A DNA stretch of 44,501 nucleotides from Lentimicrobiaceae bacterium (lineage in GTDB: Bacteria; Bacteroidota; Bacteroidia; Bacteroidales; F082), in the NCBI GenBank assembly GCA_015061365.1, contig SUWS01000019.1, forward strand, positions 1 through 44,501. The letters are read 5' to 3'. Below the pieces are notes generated by a model. It was not told the DNA's origin. It made no database searches and saw only the letters and a program-made list of their open reading frames with translations. Shown here piece after piece: positions 24,794-33,058 of this stretch (position 1 is the first letter of the stretch; the number at the start of each line of letters is the position of its first letter). The translations under genes were made by a program, and so were the position numbers.

Positions 24794-26229
24794 TGAAAAG
24801 AATAATTATCATAGCCTATTTTTTACTCACATCTTTATTGTTAAGAGCTCAGTATATCGTTGATGTATTGGAATATGTTCCTGCACCAGGACAGTTCGTC
24901 AATACATCGACGGCTGGCTCGCCGATAATATCTACTAATTCTATAATGAACGGACTGACAGGATGCCTGACACTCGGTTCTTTCGGAGGTTATGTGGTAT
25001 TTAAATTTGAAAATCCTGTGGAGAATCATCCGGATAATCCTTACGGAGTAGATTTTACCATTTTCGGAAATCCTAATGCCATGCCTGGAACAAACCATGC
25101 ACTCACGGCTGAGCCTGGAATAGTCTATGTGATGAAAGATGAAAATGCTAACGGAATTCCAGACGATATTTGGTATGAACTCGCAGGAAGCGACCATTTC
25201 TTCTCAACAACAATAAGGAATTACGAAGTCACATATTTTAATCCTGAAAGTGATGTGGCAGAAGACGTTCCTTGGGAAGATAATCTCGGAAACACAGGTC
25301 ATATATTGGCTAACTTCTATCATAATCAGCCGTATTATCCAATGGCGGATTCCTTTCCTGAGATAGATCCGAACCAATATACATTGAGAGGAACGCTCCT
25401 GGAAAACAGAGTCGATATGACAAACCCGCAGATGGTGAGTTTCATGCCTCGCACTTTCGGATACGTTGATAATAATCTGAGAGGAGAGGAACCTTACGGT
25501 ATTCCCGACAATCCTTATACCCGTGAAAGAGAAAACTCGGGCGGCGATGCTTTCGACATCTCTTGGGCTATTGACGAAAATAATAATTACGTTGATCTGG
25601 ATGAAATAGATTTCGTGAAGGTACAATCTGCTGTGTTGGCTGATGGTGGCTGGATAGGTGAAATATCTACAGAGATAGCCGGAGCCATCGACATAGAACC
25701 AGATGCATCTATAAACGGAACAGAAAGCATTGTCGTGGTCAAAGATCTGCCAAAAGAGATAAATACACAAAACTATCAGCTGGAAGCCTTTGTCTTTCAT
25801 CAAGGAAGATATTTGAAAGAGGCTGAAATAACATGGGAAACATCATTAGATAATGTCAATATTGATGCAAACAATATTCTGACTTTCTCTGATTATGGTG
25901 AGGTGGAGATTACCGCAAAATGGAAAGATAATCCTGATATTTACACTATTGTTACAACCAAATTAATCAAAGGTATTGGATTCGATGAGAATTATCTTAC
26001 TGATTTGAACATCTATCCTAATCCGGTTAAAAATCATTTCTATGTAGAGACTGATTGTGAAAATCTCAATGTTGAGATCTATGATATTATGGGTAGATGT
26101 ACTTTGGCAAAAGAAAGTATCGACAATAAATCAATCATCGACATCAGCGAATTGAATCTGGGTATTTATTTCGTTAAGATAAAGAAAGATAATCAAAATC
26201 ATTCAATAATTAAGATTATTAAAATTTGA
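24790..26229 (+). CDS. B12-operon cell-surface protein with T9SS tail
   Basis: This 479-residue protein has a signal peptide and a conserved N-terminal module of about 300 residues: GSFGGYVVFKFENPV, YGVDFTIFGNPNAM, EPGIVYVMKDENANGIPDD and WYELAGSDHFF. Proteins with this module are, to my knowledge, recurrent beside B12 riboswitches and btuG/btuB genes in Bacteroidota. An Ig-like stretch (TWETSLDNVNIDANN) follows. A T9SS sorting domain starts near residue 405 (NIYPNPVKNHFYVE, VEIYDIMGRCTLAK, NLGIYFVKIKK). I infer surface corrinoid binding or scavenging. It overlaps the preceding gene by 4 bp. Confidence 0.75.
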   Translation: MMKRIIIIAYFLLTSLLLRAQYIVDVLEYVPAPGQFVNTSTAGSPIISTNSIMNGLTGCLTLGSFGGYVVFKFENPVENHPDNPYGVDFTIFGNPNAMPGTNHALTAEPGIVYVMKDENANGIPDDIWYELAGSDHFFSTTIRNYEVTYFNPESDVAEDVPWEDNLGNTGHILANFYHNQPYYPMADSFPEIDPNQYTLRGTLLENRVDMTNPQMVSFMPRTFGYVDNNLRGEEPYGIPDNPYTRERENSGGDAFDISWAIDENNNYVDLDEIDFVKVQSAVLADGGWIGEISTEIAGAIDIEPDASINGTESIVVVKDLPKEINTQNYQLEAFVFHQGRYLKEAEITWETSLDNVNIDANNILTFSDYGEVEITAKWKDNPDIYTIVTTKLIKGIGFDENYLTDLNIYPNPVKNHFYVETDCENLNVEIYDIMGRCTLAKESIDNKSIIDISELNLGIYFVKIKKDNQNHSIIKIIKI

Positions 26230-26232
26230 TTT

Positions 26233-26901
26233 ATGAAAAAACTATCATTATGCATTAAGAATTATGCATTATGCATTATTATGAGTCTCTATATGGTTTC
26301 ATGCGGAGGCGATAACGGAGGCGATGATAATAATGGCGGTAGTGGAGAGGAACAACCACAGGAGATTGCCGGTTATAGATATGTCGATTTAGGACTTCCG
26401 AGCGGACTTAAATGGGCTGTCCATAACATGGGAGCTACATCTCCAACAGAATACGGCGATTATTATGCTTGGGGCGAGACAGCAACAAAAGACGAGTTCA
26501 ACTATAACGAATGTCCTATCAATGGCGTAGAAATTGACGACATCTCCGGCAATCCAGAATATGACGCGGCAAGAGCCAACTGGGGCTCTACATGGCGTCT
26601 GCCTACATTTGAGGAAATAAACGAGTTGGTCGATTGCTGCGTATGTGAATGGATGGCAGATGGTCTGATACATGGAATCAATGTCGTTGGACCCAATGGT
26701 AACTCTATTTTCTTTCCAGCTGCCGGATATCGTAATACGACATTCTTGAAGTACCCCAACGAATATGGCGCTTATTGGACCTCAACATCTGGTAGTGACC
26801 GCTATGGAGCTCACGCACTTGCTTTTGACGAAGACGGCACAAGAGCAGGTTGGGGAAACGGTCGCTATATCGGTCGTACTATAAGACCTGTTTCAAATTG
26901 A
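26233..26901 (+). CDS. FISUMP-domain lipoprotein
   Basis: This 222-residue lipoprotein has lipobox MVSC near residue 23. The mature part is a FISUMP-like (Fibrobacter major paralogous) domain: YVDLGLPSGLKWAVHNMGA, YYAWGETATKDEF, WGSTWRLPTFEEINELV, NSIFFPAAGYR, YWTSTS and GRTIRPVSN. The domain is common in Bacteroidota surface proteins, is related in fold to C-type lectins and has no known activity. It starts 3 bp after the preceding gene, so it probably belongs to the B12-controlled operon. Most of the signal peptide is encoded by the intergenic repeat ttatgcattaagaattatgc. Confidence 0.8.
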   Translation: MKKLSLCIKNYALCIIMSLYMVSCGGDNGGDDNNGGSGEEQPQEIAGYRYVDLGLPSGLKWAVHNMGATSPTEYGDYYAWGETATKDEFNYNECPINGVEIDDISGNPEYDAARANWGSTWRLPTFEEINELVDCCVCEWMADGLIHGINVVGPNGNSIFFPAAGYRNTTFLKYPNEYGAYWTSTSGSDRYGAHALAFDEDGTRAGWGNGRYIGRTIRPVSN

Positions 26902-26950
26902 ATTTATTTTTAATCTACGGTATAACAGACAAACAAATAATTTTAATTAT

Positions 26951-27289
26951 ATGAATAGGAAAAAATATTTTGCTTTGTTGCTGGTGTGTTTAATGGTTCC
27001 AATAGTTTCCATGGCACAAAACGAAGCCTTCTTCTATAATAACTACAACGAATTAGATAGAGATGGTAATGCCGTTTTTGCATTTGAGAACTTCTCATCG
27101 GGAAACGGAATGGGATTTAATAACTTCAACGATAACTTTAATGGATTCGGTTTCGATGACTTCTCCAATAATGGAGTAGGTTTCAGCATCGGAAATTTTG
27201 ACTTGACAAGCGATGTGCCTATAGGAAACGGTCTGCTTGTCTTAAGCGCAATGGCTTTAGTTTACAAAAAAAGAAAATCAAAAAAATAA
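26951..27289 (+). CDS. Small secreted Asn/Phe/Gly-rich protein with PEP-CTERM-like sorting tail
   Basis: This 112-residue protein has a Sec signal peptide ending SMAQ. A middle part follows, rich in Asn, Phe, Gly and Asp (FNNFNDNFNGFGFDDFSN). The C-terminus is a tripartite signal: the motif DVPIGNG, a hydrophobic helix LLVLSAMALVY and a basic end KKRKSKK. That pattern matches the PEP-CTERM/PID-CTERM type of sorting tail processed by exosortase-like enzymes. No such enzyme gene is in the window. The mature peptide could be a small surface or matrix protein. It lies 50 bp after the FISUMP gene and 11 bp before the next lipoprotein. Confidence 0.65.
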   Translation: MNRKKYFALLLVCLMVPIVSMAQNEAFFYNNYNELDRDGNAVFAFENFSSGNGMGFNNFNDNFNGFGFDDFSNNGVGFSIGNFDLTSDVPIGNGLLVLSAMALVYKKRKSKK

Positions 27290-27300
27290 AAAATCAAACA

Positions 27301-28788
27301 ATGAAAAAATTATCAACAATATTGCTCGCATTCGTGATGATATTGTTCACACAATGCAAACCAGAACCAGAAACAAGTAACGAAACTAACAACAATGGAG
27401 GAAGCAAAGTAACAGTACGCTGCTCAATCCCATTAAATAACGGTGGTAGGACCGACTTTACCAACCTAATGGAAGATGGCACAATAAACTGGAGCGACGG
27501 AATAGAATCTTTATATCTCTGTGTATCAGGATTGGAAACAACAGTTGGTGCTGAGATAGTAGAACTTGTTGGTTTCTCTGAAGGTAACCATCATGTTATA
27601 GAATTCAGCGGAGAAGTTACTGAGGGACATCTCCTAGTTGGTAAAGAATATGATGTATGGTATTTCGGTAATACAAAGCAGACCGGTGGTCAGAACTATA
27701 CTGTTAATGCTTCTCCACAACAAACATCATCAGGAAGCGGAGTATATAAAATGGTTTCAAGTACTAGCTCATGCGCTTATCCATTCAACAAACAAAGCGG
27801 TAAGTTAGAAGACTTGGGCAAATATCATATCGCAAGTGCTAAAGTTAAAGCTGTACAAGTAGGCGACGAAATAAGACTCGAACTCAACGGTATCTTAAAA
27901 AACCAAGTCGCTATTGCTGTGTTAGATTTGACAGACATAACAAAATTAAAAGGAACTGCCATTAAAGGAACTGCTTTTAATTTGAACTATGACAAAGCTA
28001 CACAGAAATTTGAGTTCGTGGTAACAGCAAGCAGTAGCGCAAATATCAGCATAACAGGTACTCCTGCAGAAACATCATACATCGTATTGTACCCTACAGA
28101 TGGTGACAACAGCGTTAAATTACAAAACAACAATAATGCTGGTTACTATTATAATTTCAGAACAGGAGTGAAAGCTAACAGAGTATATTACAGAGCTGGT
28201 GTTGATGGCTCAGCACGACCTTTGCCTTGGACAATAGCCAATTATAACAATCATGAATATGTGGATCTCGGTTTGCCTAGCGGATTGAAATGGGCTAAAT
28301 TCAATGTCGGTGCTACAACAGAAGAAGGTACAGGTGGTTATTATAGTTGGGCTGAAACAGCTACAAAAGAAAATTACAGCAACGGCAATGGCACTACAAA
28401 CACATTGGATGTTTATAATGTTTCAGGTAATGCACAATATGACGCTGCAACAGCAAATATGGGCGGAACATGGAGAATGCCTACAATGGCAGAATATGAA
28501 GAGTTGATAAGAGAATGTACAATGACATGGGAAACAGTCAATGAGGTTCAAGGTCTTAGAGCAACAGGCGCTAACGGTAATTCTATCTTCATCCCTGGAC
28601 TCAGCTATATGAATAATGCAGCTATCGCTGAAGGATATCTGAATCAATGTTATTATTGGGCGGCTACTTCTGCAAAGACATATCAAGCTGACGCTTTCAT
28701 CGCTAAGAATTCAAACGGCATAAGTGTTGAAATAAAAGGCGTTACCGGTCGTTATTTAGGACGCCAAATACGTGCTGTCAGTGAATAA
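27301..28788 (+). CDS. Lipoprotein: fimbrillin-like N-terminus plus FISUMP domain
   Basis: This 495-residue lipoprotein has lipobox FTQC at about residue 19. The N-terminal 300 residues look like a beta-sandwich of the fimbrillin kind (VTVRCSIPLNNGGRTDF, YKMVSSTSSCAYPF, LGKYHIASAKVKAVQVGDEI). The C-terminal 185 residues form a FISUMP-like domain (YVDLGLPSGLKWAKFNVGA, GGTWRMPTMAEYEELIRE, FIPGLSYMN, GRQIRAVSE). The same domain occurs alone in the protein at 26233-26901, so the two genes share a module. It is probably surface-exposed. A hairpin terminator follows. Confidence 0.75.
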   Translation: MKKLSTILLAFVMILFTQCKPEPETSNETNNNGGSKVTVRCSIPLNNGGRTDFTNLMEDGTINWSDGIESLYLCVSGLETTVGAEIVELVGFSEGNHHVIEFSGEVTEGHLLVGKEYDVWYFGNTKQTGGQNYTVNASPQQTSSGSGVYKMVSSTSSCAYPFNKQSGKLEDLGKYHIASAKVKAVQVGDEIRLELNGILKNQVAIAVLDLTDITKLKGTAIKGTAFNLNYDKATQKFEFVVTASSSANISITGTPAETSYIVLYPTDGDNSVKLQNNNNAGYYYNFRTGVKANRVYYRAGVDGSARPLPWTIANYNNHEYVDLGLPSGLKWAKFNVGATTEEGTGGYYSWAETATKENYSNGNGTTNTLDVYNVSGNAQYDAATANMGGTWRMPTMAEYEELIRECTMTWETVNEVQGLRATGANGNSIFIPGLSYMNNAAIAEGYLNQCYYWAATSAKTYQADAFIAKNSNGISVEIKGVTGRYLGRQIRAVSE

Positions 28789-28830
28789 TAAATATTTGTT
28801 TGTTATACCGAGACTATTTATATAAAACGA

Positions 28831-28868
28831 AATCCGCGAGAATTCAATTTCCCGCAGATTTTTATTTT
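28831..28868 (+). terminator. Terminator after the surface-protein operon
   Basis: AATCCGCGAGAATT and TTTCCCGCAGATT pair imperfectly and are followed by a T-rich stretch. Confidence 0.6.
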
Positions 28869-28977
28869 TTAACTTTCAACTTTCAATTTTAAGACACACG
28901 TCCGTGTGACTCTACGGGATATTCTGCTGACTCTAAAATAATCCCTCATTCCTAACTCCTGATTCCTAATTTTTTCG

Positions 28978-28985
28978 TATCTTTG
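28978..28985 (+). promoter_or_regulatory. -7 promoter box TATCTTTG of fhs
   Basis: A TAnnTTTG box 55 bp before the formate-THF ligase start. Confidence 0.6.
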
Positions 28986-29040
28986 CTAAACCAACATATT
29001 AAATAAATTATATTTAAAAACAACTTATAACATATTGAAT

Positions 29041-30708
29041 ATGAAAACAGACATTGAAATAGCAAGAGAAACCTCTCTTAAAAAAATCGAGGATATTGCT
29101 AATAACATAGGTATACCTTCGGATGAAATTAATAATTATGGTAAATATATTGCCAAACTTCCGCTCTCTCTTATCGATGAAGAGAAGATAAAGAAAAGCA
29201 ATCTTATCCTTGTTACGGCTATCACGCCTACAAAGGCTGGTATCGGTAAGACAACGGTTTCTATCGGACTCTCATTGGGTCTTAACAAAATTGGCAAGAA
29301 AGCGATCGTCGCGCTTCGTGAACCATCACTCGGTCCATGTTTCGGTATGAAAGGCGGTGCAGCTGGTGGTGGTTACTCGCAGGTTTTGCCTATGGAGAAC
29401 ATCAACCTCCACTTCACAGGCGACTTCCACGCAATAACATCAGCGCACAATATGATTACAGCGCTTTTAGACAACTACATCTATCATAACAGAAAGACAG
29501 GCCTTGCGCTTAAAGAAGTTAAATGGAAACGCGTGCTCGACGTCAATGACAGAAGTCTGCGTAACATTGTAACAGGTCTCGGTGGTTCCGCCAACGGACT
29601 TCCTGCGGAAAGCGGCTTCGACATCACTCCGGCATCAGAGATAATGGCGATCCTATGTCTCGCTACAGACCTTGACGACCTCAAACGTCGCATTGGTAAT
29701 ATTCTTTTAGGATATACATACGAAGACAAACCACTGACAGTTAACGACCTTGGTATAGCAGGTGCAATCACTGTGCTTTTGAAAGATGCCATACAACCTA
29801 ACCTCGTACAGACAACAGAAAACACGGCGGCTATCGTCCATGGCGGTCCTTTTGCTAACATCGCGCACGGATGTAACTCTCTCCTCGCTACGAAAATGGC
29901 ACTCAGCTACGGCGACTATGTAATCACAGAAGCCGGTTTCGGTGCTGACCTCGGAGCGGAGAAATTCTACGATATCAAATGTCGTAAGGCAGGACTTTCT
30001 CCAAAACTCACAGTCATTATCGCTACAGCTCAGAGCTTGAAACTTCACGGCGGTGTTCCGGAAGACAAAATCAAGGAACAGAACATTGAGGGATTGAAGA
30101 ATGGTCTCCAGAATTTGGACAAACATATTGAGAACATAAGACGTTTCGGTCAGAATGTCATCGTGACATTCAACAGATTTGCGAGCGACACCGACGAAGA
30201 AATCGCATTAGTAGCGGAGCATTGCAGCGAGATAGGAGTGGGGTTCTGTATGAACAACGTCTTTGCTGAAGGTGGCAAAGGAGCTGAAGAACTTGCAAGA
30301 CTCGTTGTAGATACAATAGAAAATTCACCATCAGAACCACTCAAGTTTATCTATGATAATGAAGATTCAGTACGCACAAAGATCGATAAGGTGACAAAGC
30401 AAATCTACGGTGCTAAAGACGTTGCATATTCTATTATTGCACTTAAGAAGATCAAGCAGATTGAGTCGTTGGGAATCTCACACTATCCAATCTGTATTGC
30501 CAAGACGCAATACTCGTTCTCGGCAGATCCTAAAGCCTACGGCGTCGCGAAAGACTTCGACCTTAACGTACGAGATATAATCATCAACAATGGAGCTGAG
30601 ATGATTGTCGTCATCATGGGCGACATCATGCGAATGCCAGGCTTGCCTAAGGATCCTCATGCACGTAATATCGATATCGTCAACGGCAACATCGAAGGAT
30701 TAAGTTAA
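29041..30708 (+). CDS. fhs: Formate-tetrahydrofolate ligase
   Basis: This 555-residue enzyme uses ATP to join formate to tetrahydrofolate, giving 10-formyl-THF for purine synthesis and one-carbon metabolism. Family landmarks are [20 protein letters not shown] (the nucleotide-binding loop), [46 protein letters not shown] and [20 protein letters not shown]. The ATG at 29041 is preferred over a TTG two codons upstream. It is a single-gene unit with its own promoter. A palindromic repeat and a strong terminator follow. Confidence 0.97.
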   Translation: MKTDIEIARETSLKKIEDIANNIGIPSDEINNYGKYIAKLPLSLIDEEKIKKSNLILVTAITPTKAGIGKTTVSIGLSLGLNKIGKKAIVALREPSLGPCFGMKGGAAGGGYSQVLPMENINLHFTGDFHAITSAHNMITALLDNYIYHNRKTGLALKEVKWKRVLDVNDRSLRNIVTGLGGSANGLPAESGFDITPASEIMAILCLATDLDDLKRRIGNILLGYTYEDKPLTVNDLGIAGAITVLLKDAIQPNLVQTTENTAAIVHGGPFANIAHGCNSLLATKMALSYGDYVITEAGFGADLGAEKFYDIKCRKAGLSPKLTVIIATAQSLKLHGGVPEDKIKEQNIEGLKNGLQNLDKHIENIRRFGQNVIVTFNRFASDTDEEIALVAEHCSEIGVGFCMNNVFAEGGKGAEELARLVVDTIENSPSEPLKFIYDNEDSVRTKIDKVTKQIYGAKDVAYSIIALKKIKQIESLGISHYPICIAKTQYSFSADPKAYGVAKDFDLNVRDIIINNGAEMIVVIMGDIMRMPGLPKDPHARNIDIVNGNIEGLS

Positions 30709-30720
30709 GAGACACATATC

Positions 30721-30780
30721 GTAGAGACGTGACACATTACACCGATGAAAATTAAAGAGATGTAATTGGTGCGTCTTATG
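30721..30780. repeat. Palindromic repeat unit (GTAGAGACG...GCGTCTTATG)
   Basis: A unit of about 60 bp with complementary ends and an inner ATTACA...TGTAAT pair. Similar copies lie at 32265-32320, 13077-13134, 13935-13991, 12286-12343 and 12194-12249. Confidence 0.75.
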
Positions 30781-30808
30781 AGTTAACAATTTACAATTAA
30801 CAATTAAC

Positions 30809-30843
30809 AATTCCGGGAAAAGAGATTTTCTCGGAATTTTTTT
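30809..30843 (+). terminator. Terminator after fhs (recurring type)
   Basis: The same CCGGGAAAAgagaTTTTCTCGG hairpin and T-run as after lon. Confidence 0.9.
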
Positions 30844-30940
30844 ATTATGTAGATTAGATTTGTTAATGTTGTTTTTTCAAGTGTATTTGAAAAAATACAT
30901 AAAAACACCATAATTTTCTTTTTTATTTGAAATTTGTTTG

Positions 30941-30948
30941 TTATCTTT
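30941..30948 (+). promoter_or_regulatory. -7 promoter box TATCTTTG of AAA/DUF4143 gene 1
   Basis: It lies 22 bp before the ATG at 30971 and so rules out the upstream in-frame start at 30938. The surrounding 100 bp are partly duplicated at 32380-32505. Confidence 0.6.
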
Positions 30949-30970
30949 GCTGTTCAAATGTTGGAAAGAT

Positions 30971-32230
30971 ATGATAGAAGAAATAAGCAAATATAATTTT
31001 TGGAACGGTAATATTCCGGAATTAGGTTTCTTACGTGCTGAATACACGAACAAGATACATTCTTCATTAGGAAACAACCTTGTGAAGGTTTTGGTCGGAC
31101 AACGTCGTGCAGGTAAAAGTTTTGTGTTAAGGCAATTAGCCAAGCAATTGCTTGATAGTGGTGTTCCTGCTCAGAATATTTTGTACATAAACACAGAATA
31201 TCTTGAATTTAGTGGTTTGAAAACAGTTTCAGATTTACAATCCTTATATCAGGAGTATCGTGACAAATTACAACCAGATGGAAGAATATATTTGTTTTTG
31301 GATGAAATACAACAGGTGAAAGATTGGGAACGATTTGTTAATTCTCATTCACAAGATTTTGTGGAATCGAAGGAAATTTTTATTAGCGGTTCTAATTCGG
31401 ATCTGTTATCGGGAGAATTGGCTTCTTTGCTTTCAGGACGTTATGTGGAATTTGAGATACTGCCATATAGTTTTAAAGAATATGTGGATATGCAAAACCT
31501 TGAAGCGAATAGAGAGAATTATATCCATTTTCTGCAGATGGGTATGTTGCCTGAATTGTTTCATCTGCAGACTGAAGAAGTGCGGAATCATTATGTATCT
31601 GCAATAAAGGATACGGTTATGTTGAGAGACATCGTACACAGATATAAGGTGAAAGATTCATTGTTGCTCGACGAGTTGTTTCGTTATATAGTAAACAATG
31701 CGGGCAGAATGTTTTCTGTATCAAATGTTGTTAATTATTTCAAGTCTTTAGGACGAAAAACAAATTACGAGACGCTGTCATCGTACATATCCTATCTGTG
31801 TAAAGCATTTCTTATACATCGTGCAGAACGTTATAATATTGCAGGCAAAGAACTTATATCAGGAAATTGTAAGTACTATAGCAATGATCTTGCATATTAT
31901 AATTATTTGTATCGTGGCTTTTCGTATGGATTCGGAAATCTTTTGGAAAATGCCATATATTTGGATTTGCGACGTCAGGGTTGGCAGGTATATGTTGGAG
32001 TACAAGGACATTTGGAAGTAGATTTTGTTGCTATACGTGGTGACAGGAAATTGTATGTTCAAGTGTGTTGGCAAATGTCTGGTGATGAAAATACTGCCAT
32101 GCGAGAGTACGCTCCTCTTTTGAATATCAAAGATCAGTATCGTAAAGTTATTATAAGTTTAGATGAGGTTAGATTTCCGAATAATGACGGCGTAGAACAT
32201 CTGTTTCCATGGGAGATCGATAAAATATAG
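30971..32230 (+). CDS. AAA ATPase / DUF4143 protein (1)
   Basis: This 419-residue protein has an AAA_14-type ATPase domain. Walker A is GQRRAGKS at 43-50 and Walker B is YLFLDEIQQV at about 109-118, followed by a sensor-like IFISGSNSDLL. The C-terminal DUF4143 domain ends with a nuclease-like core (EVDFVAIRGDRKLYVQVCW). Such proteins are very common in Bacteroidota, are often spread by transfer, and have no settled function; DNA-related, toxin or defence roles have been proposed. This one has its own promoter and is followed by a palindromic repeat and terminator. Confidence 0.85.
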   Translation: MIEEISKYNFWNGNIPELGFLRAEYTNKIHSSLGNNLVKVLVGQRRAGKSFVLRQLAKQLLDSGVPAQNILYINTEYLEFSGLKTVSDLQSLYQEYRDKLQPDGRIYLFLDEIQQVKDWERFVNSHSQDFVESKEIFISGSNSDLLSGELASLLSGRYVEFEILPYSFKEYVDMQNLEANRENYIHFLQMGMLPELFHLQTEEVRNHYVSAIKDTVMLRDIVHRYKVKDSLLLDELFRYIVNNAGRMFSVSNVVNYFKSLGRKTNYETLSSYISYLCKAFLIHRAERYNIAGKELISGNCKYYSNDLAYYNYLYRGFSYGFGNLLENAIYLDLRRQGWQVYVGVQGHLEVDFVAIRGDRKLYVQVCWQMSGDENTAMREYAPLLNIKDQYRKVIISLDEVRFPNNDGVEHLFPWEIDKI

Positions 32231-32264
32231 AAAGCGATGCTTTGGGCTAAAAGAAACACATATC

Positions 32265-32320
32265 GTAGAGACACATTACACCTATGAAAATTAAAGAAAT
32301 GTAATTGGTGCGTCTCATGA
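32265..32320. repeat. Palindromic repeat unit downstream of AAA/DUF4143 gene 1
   Basis: It is similar to 30721-30780 with the same order of downstream parts: aacaattta words, then the CCGGGG-type terminator. Confidence 0.7.
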
Positions 32321-32333
32321 GTTAACAATTTAC

Positions 32334-32369
32334 AATTCCGGGGAAAGAGATTTTCTCGGAATTTTTTTA
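32334..32369 (+). terminator. Terminator of AAA/DUF4143 gene 1 (recurring type)
   Basis: CCGGGGAAAgagaTTTTCTCGGAA with a seven-T run. Confidence 0.9.
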
Positions 32370-32379
32370 TGGAATTAGA

Positions 32380-32575
32380 TTTATGGAATACACCATGATT
32401 TTTGATATATTGTTGAGATTTTCAACTGTATTTGAAAAAAATGCGGAAAGTAATATGAATTTATTGTTGATTTGAAAATAATCTCTTATCTTTGTTGTTT
32501 AATTATAGTTGACACGTATCGTAAATTAACAATTAACAATTCCGGGGAAAGGGATTTTCCCGGAATTTTTTTATG
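32380..32575 (+). other. Orphan promoter copy followed directly by a terminator
   Basis: Bases 32380-32494 resemble the promoter region at 30850-30948 (shared ttcaa-tgtatttgaaaaaa stretch and a TATCTTTG box at 32487-32494). No gene follows. Instead aattaacaat words and the terminator at 32538-32572 come next, so any transcript would be about 70 nt. Confidence 0.45.
32538..32572 (+). terminator. Terminator (recurring type), perfect stem
   Basis: AATTCCGGGGAAAgggaTTTTCCCGGAATTTTTTT, the most symmetrical of the four copies. Confidence 0.85.
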
Positions 32576-32678
32576 TGTGTATTGGTAAGAAGAGGAGGAT
32601 TGAGAAAAAAGGATATCACAACAAATAAGGATATGAGATTATTTGTTAAAAAATATTAACATTATTTGATTTATTTTG

Positions 32679-32686
32679 TATTTTTG
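32679..32686 (+). promoter_or_regulatory. -7 promoter box TATTTTTG of the structured RNA
   Basis: A TAnnTTTG box a few bases before the structured segment. No clear -33 TTTG at the usual spacing. Confidence 0.5.
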
Positions 32687-32690
32687 CCGA

Positions 32691-32967
32691 GTTCTTTCGC
32701 ACTTCATTTTCATGAATGATTGAGAACAGACATATTGAAAAAGGCGTTTATTGACGCTTTGGTTTTGACGTTCTGAAATCCTGGAAAAATTTCACAATTG
32801 TCTGTCAAAAACAAAGCAACGTAAATGCCCCGTTAGTTGTTTATACATACCATTTGTATATACATATTAGCGTGGGTTCTGCGTTGCTCGTTTCGACAGA
32901 CATGGCAATATCCAGGAGCCACAGAACGTGAAGCGAGTGACAATGCAGGGCTTCACGCTTTTTTTAT
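32691..32967 (+). ncRNA. Structured RNA with intrinsic terminator, upstream of the E2/JAB/E1 operon
   Basis: Bases fold into nested helices that I found by eye: GTTCT/AGAAC (32691/32723); AAGGCGT/ACGCTTT near 32741-32761; a long arm formed by ACGTTCTG/CAGAACGT (32768/32922), CCTGG/CCAGG (32780/32912), TGTCTGTC/GACAGACA (32799/32895), AGCAACG/CGTTGCT (32815/32882) and TATACA/TGTATA (32842/32855). The 3' end is a perfect CGTGAAGC/GCTTCACG stem (32927/32950) with seven T. The last strand of the long arm shares three bases with the terminator stem. It could be a regulatory leader of the operon or an independent small RNA. I cannot assign it to a named family; a 6S-like rod is one alternative. A 61-codon frame across it is judged spurious. 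Confidence 0.65.
32927..32966 (+). terminator. Terminator closing the structured RNA
   Basis: Perfect 8-bp stem CGTGAAGC/GCTTCACG followed by TTTTTTT, ending 93 bp before the E2-like start codon. Confidence 0.8.
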
Positions 32968-33058
32968 GTCAAAGATAATAATTTATTGCGGATTAAGAAG
33001 CCCATCGTTAAGGAGAAAATGAATGACTTTAGTATTCACAATAATAAAATATTTTGAC

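Noticed and set aside
32837..33022. 61-codon reading frame overlapping the structured RNA, ending just before the alternative E2 start
   Set aside because: Its bases are fully explained by the paired RNA helices and terminator, and it has no -7 box or recognisable protein features.
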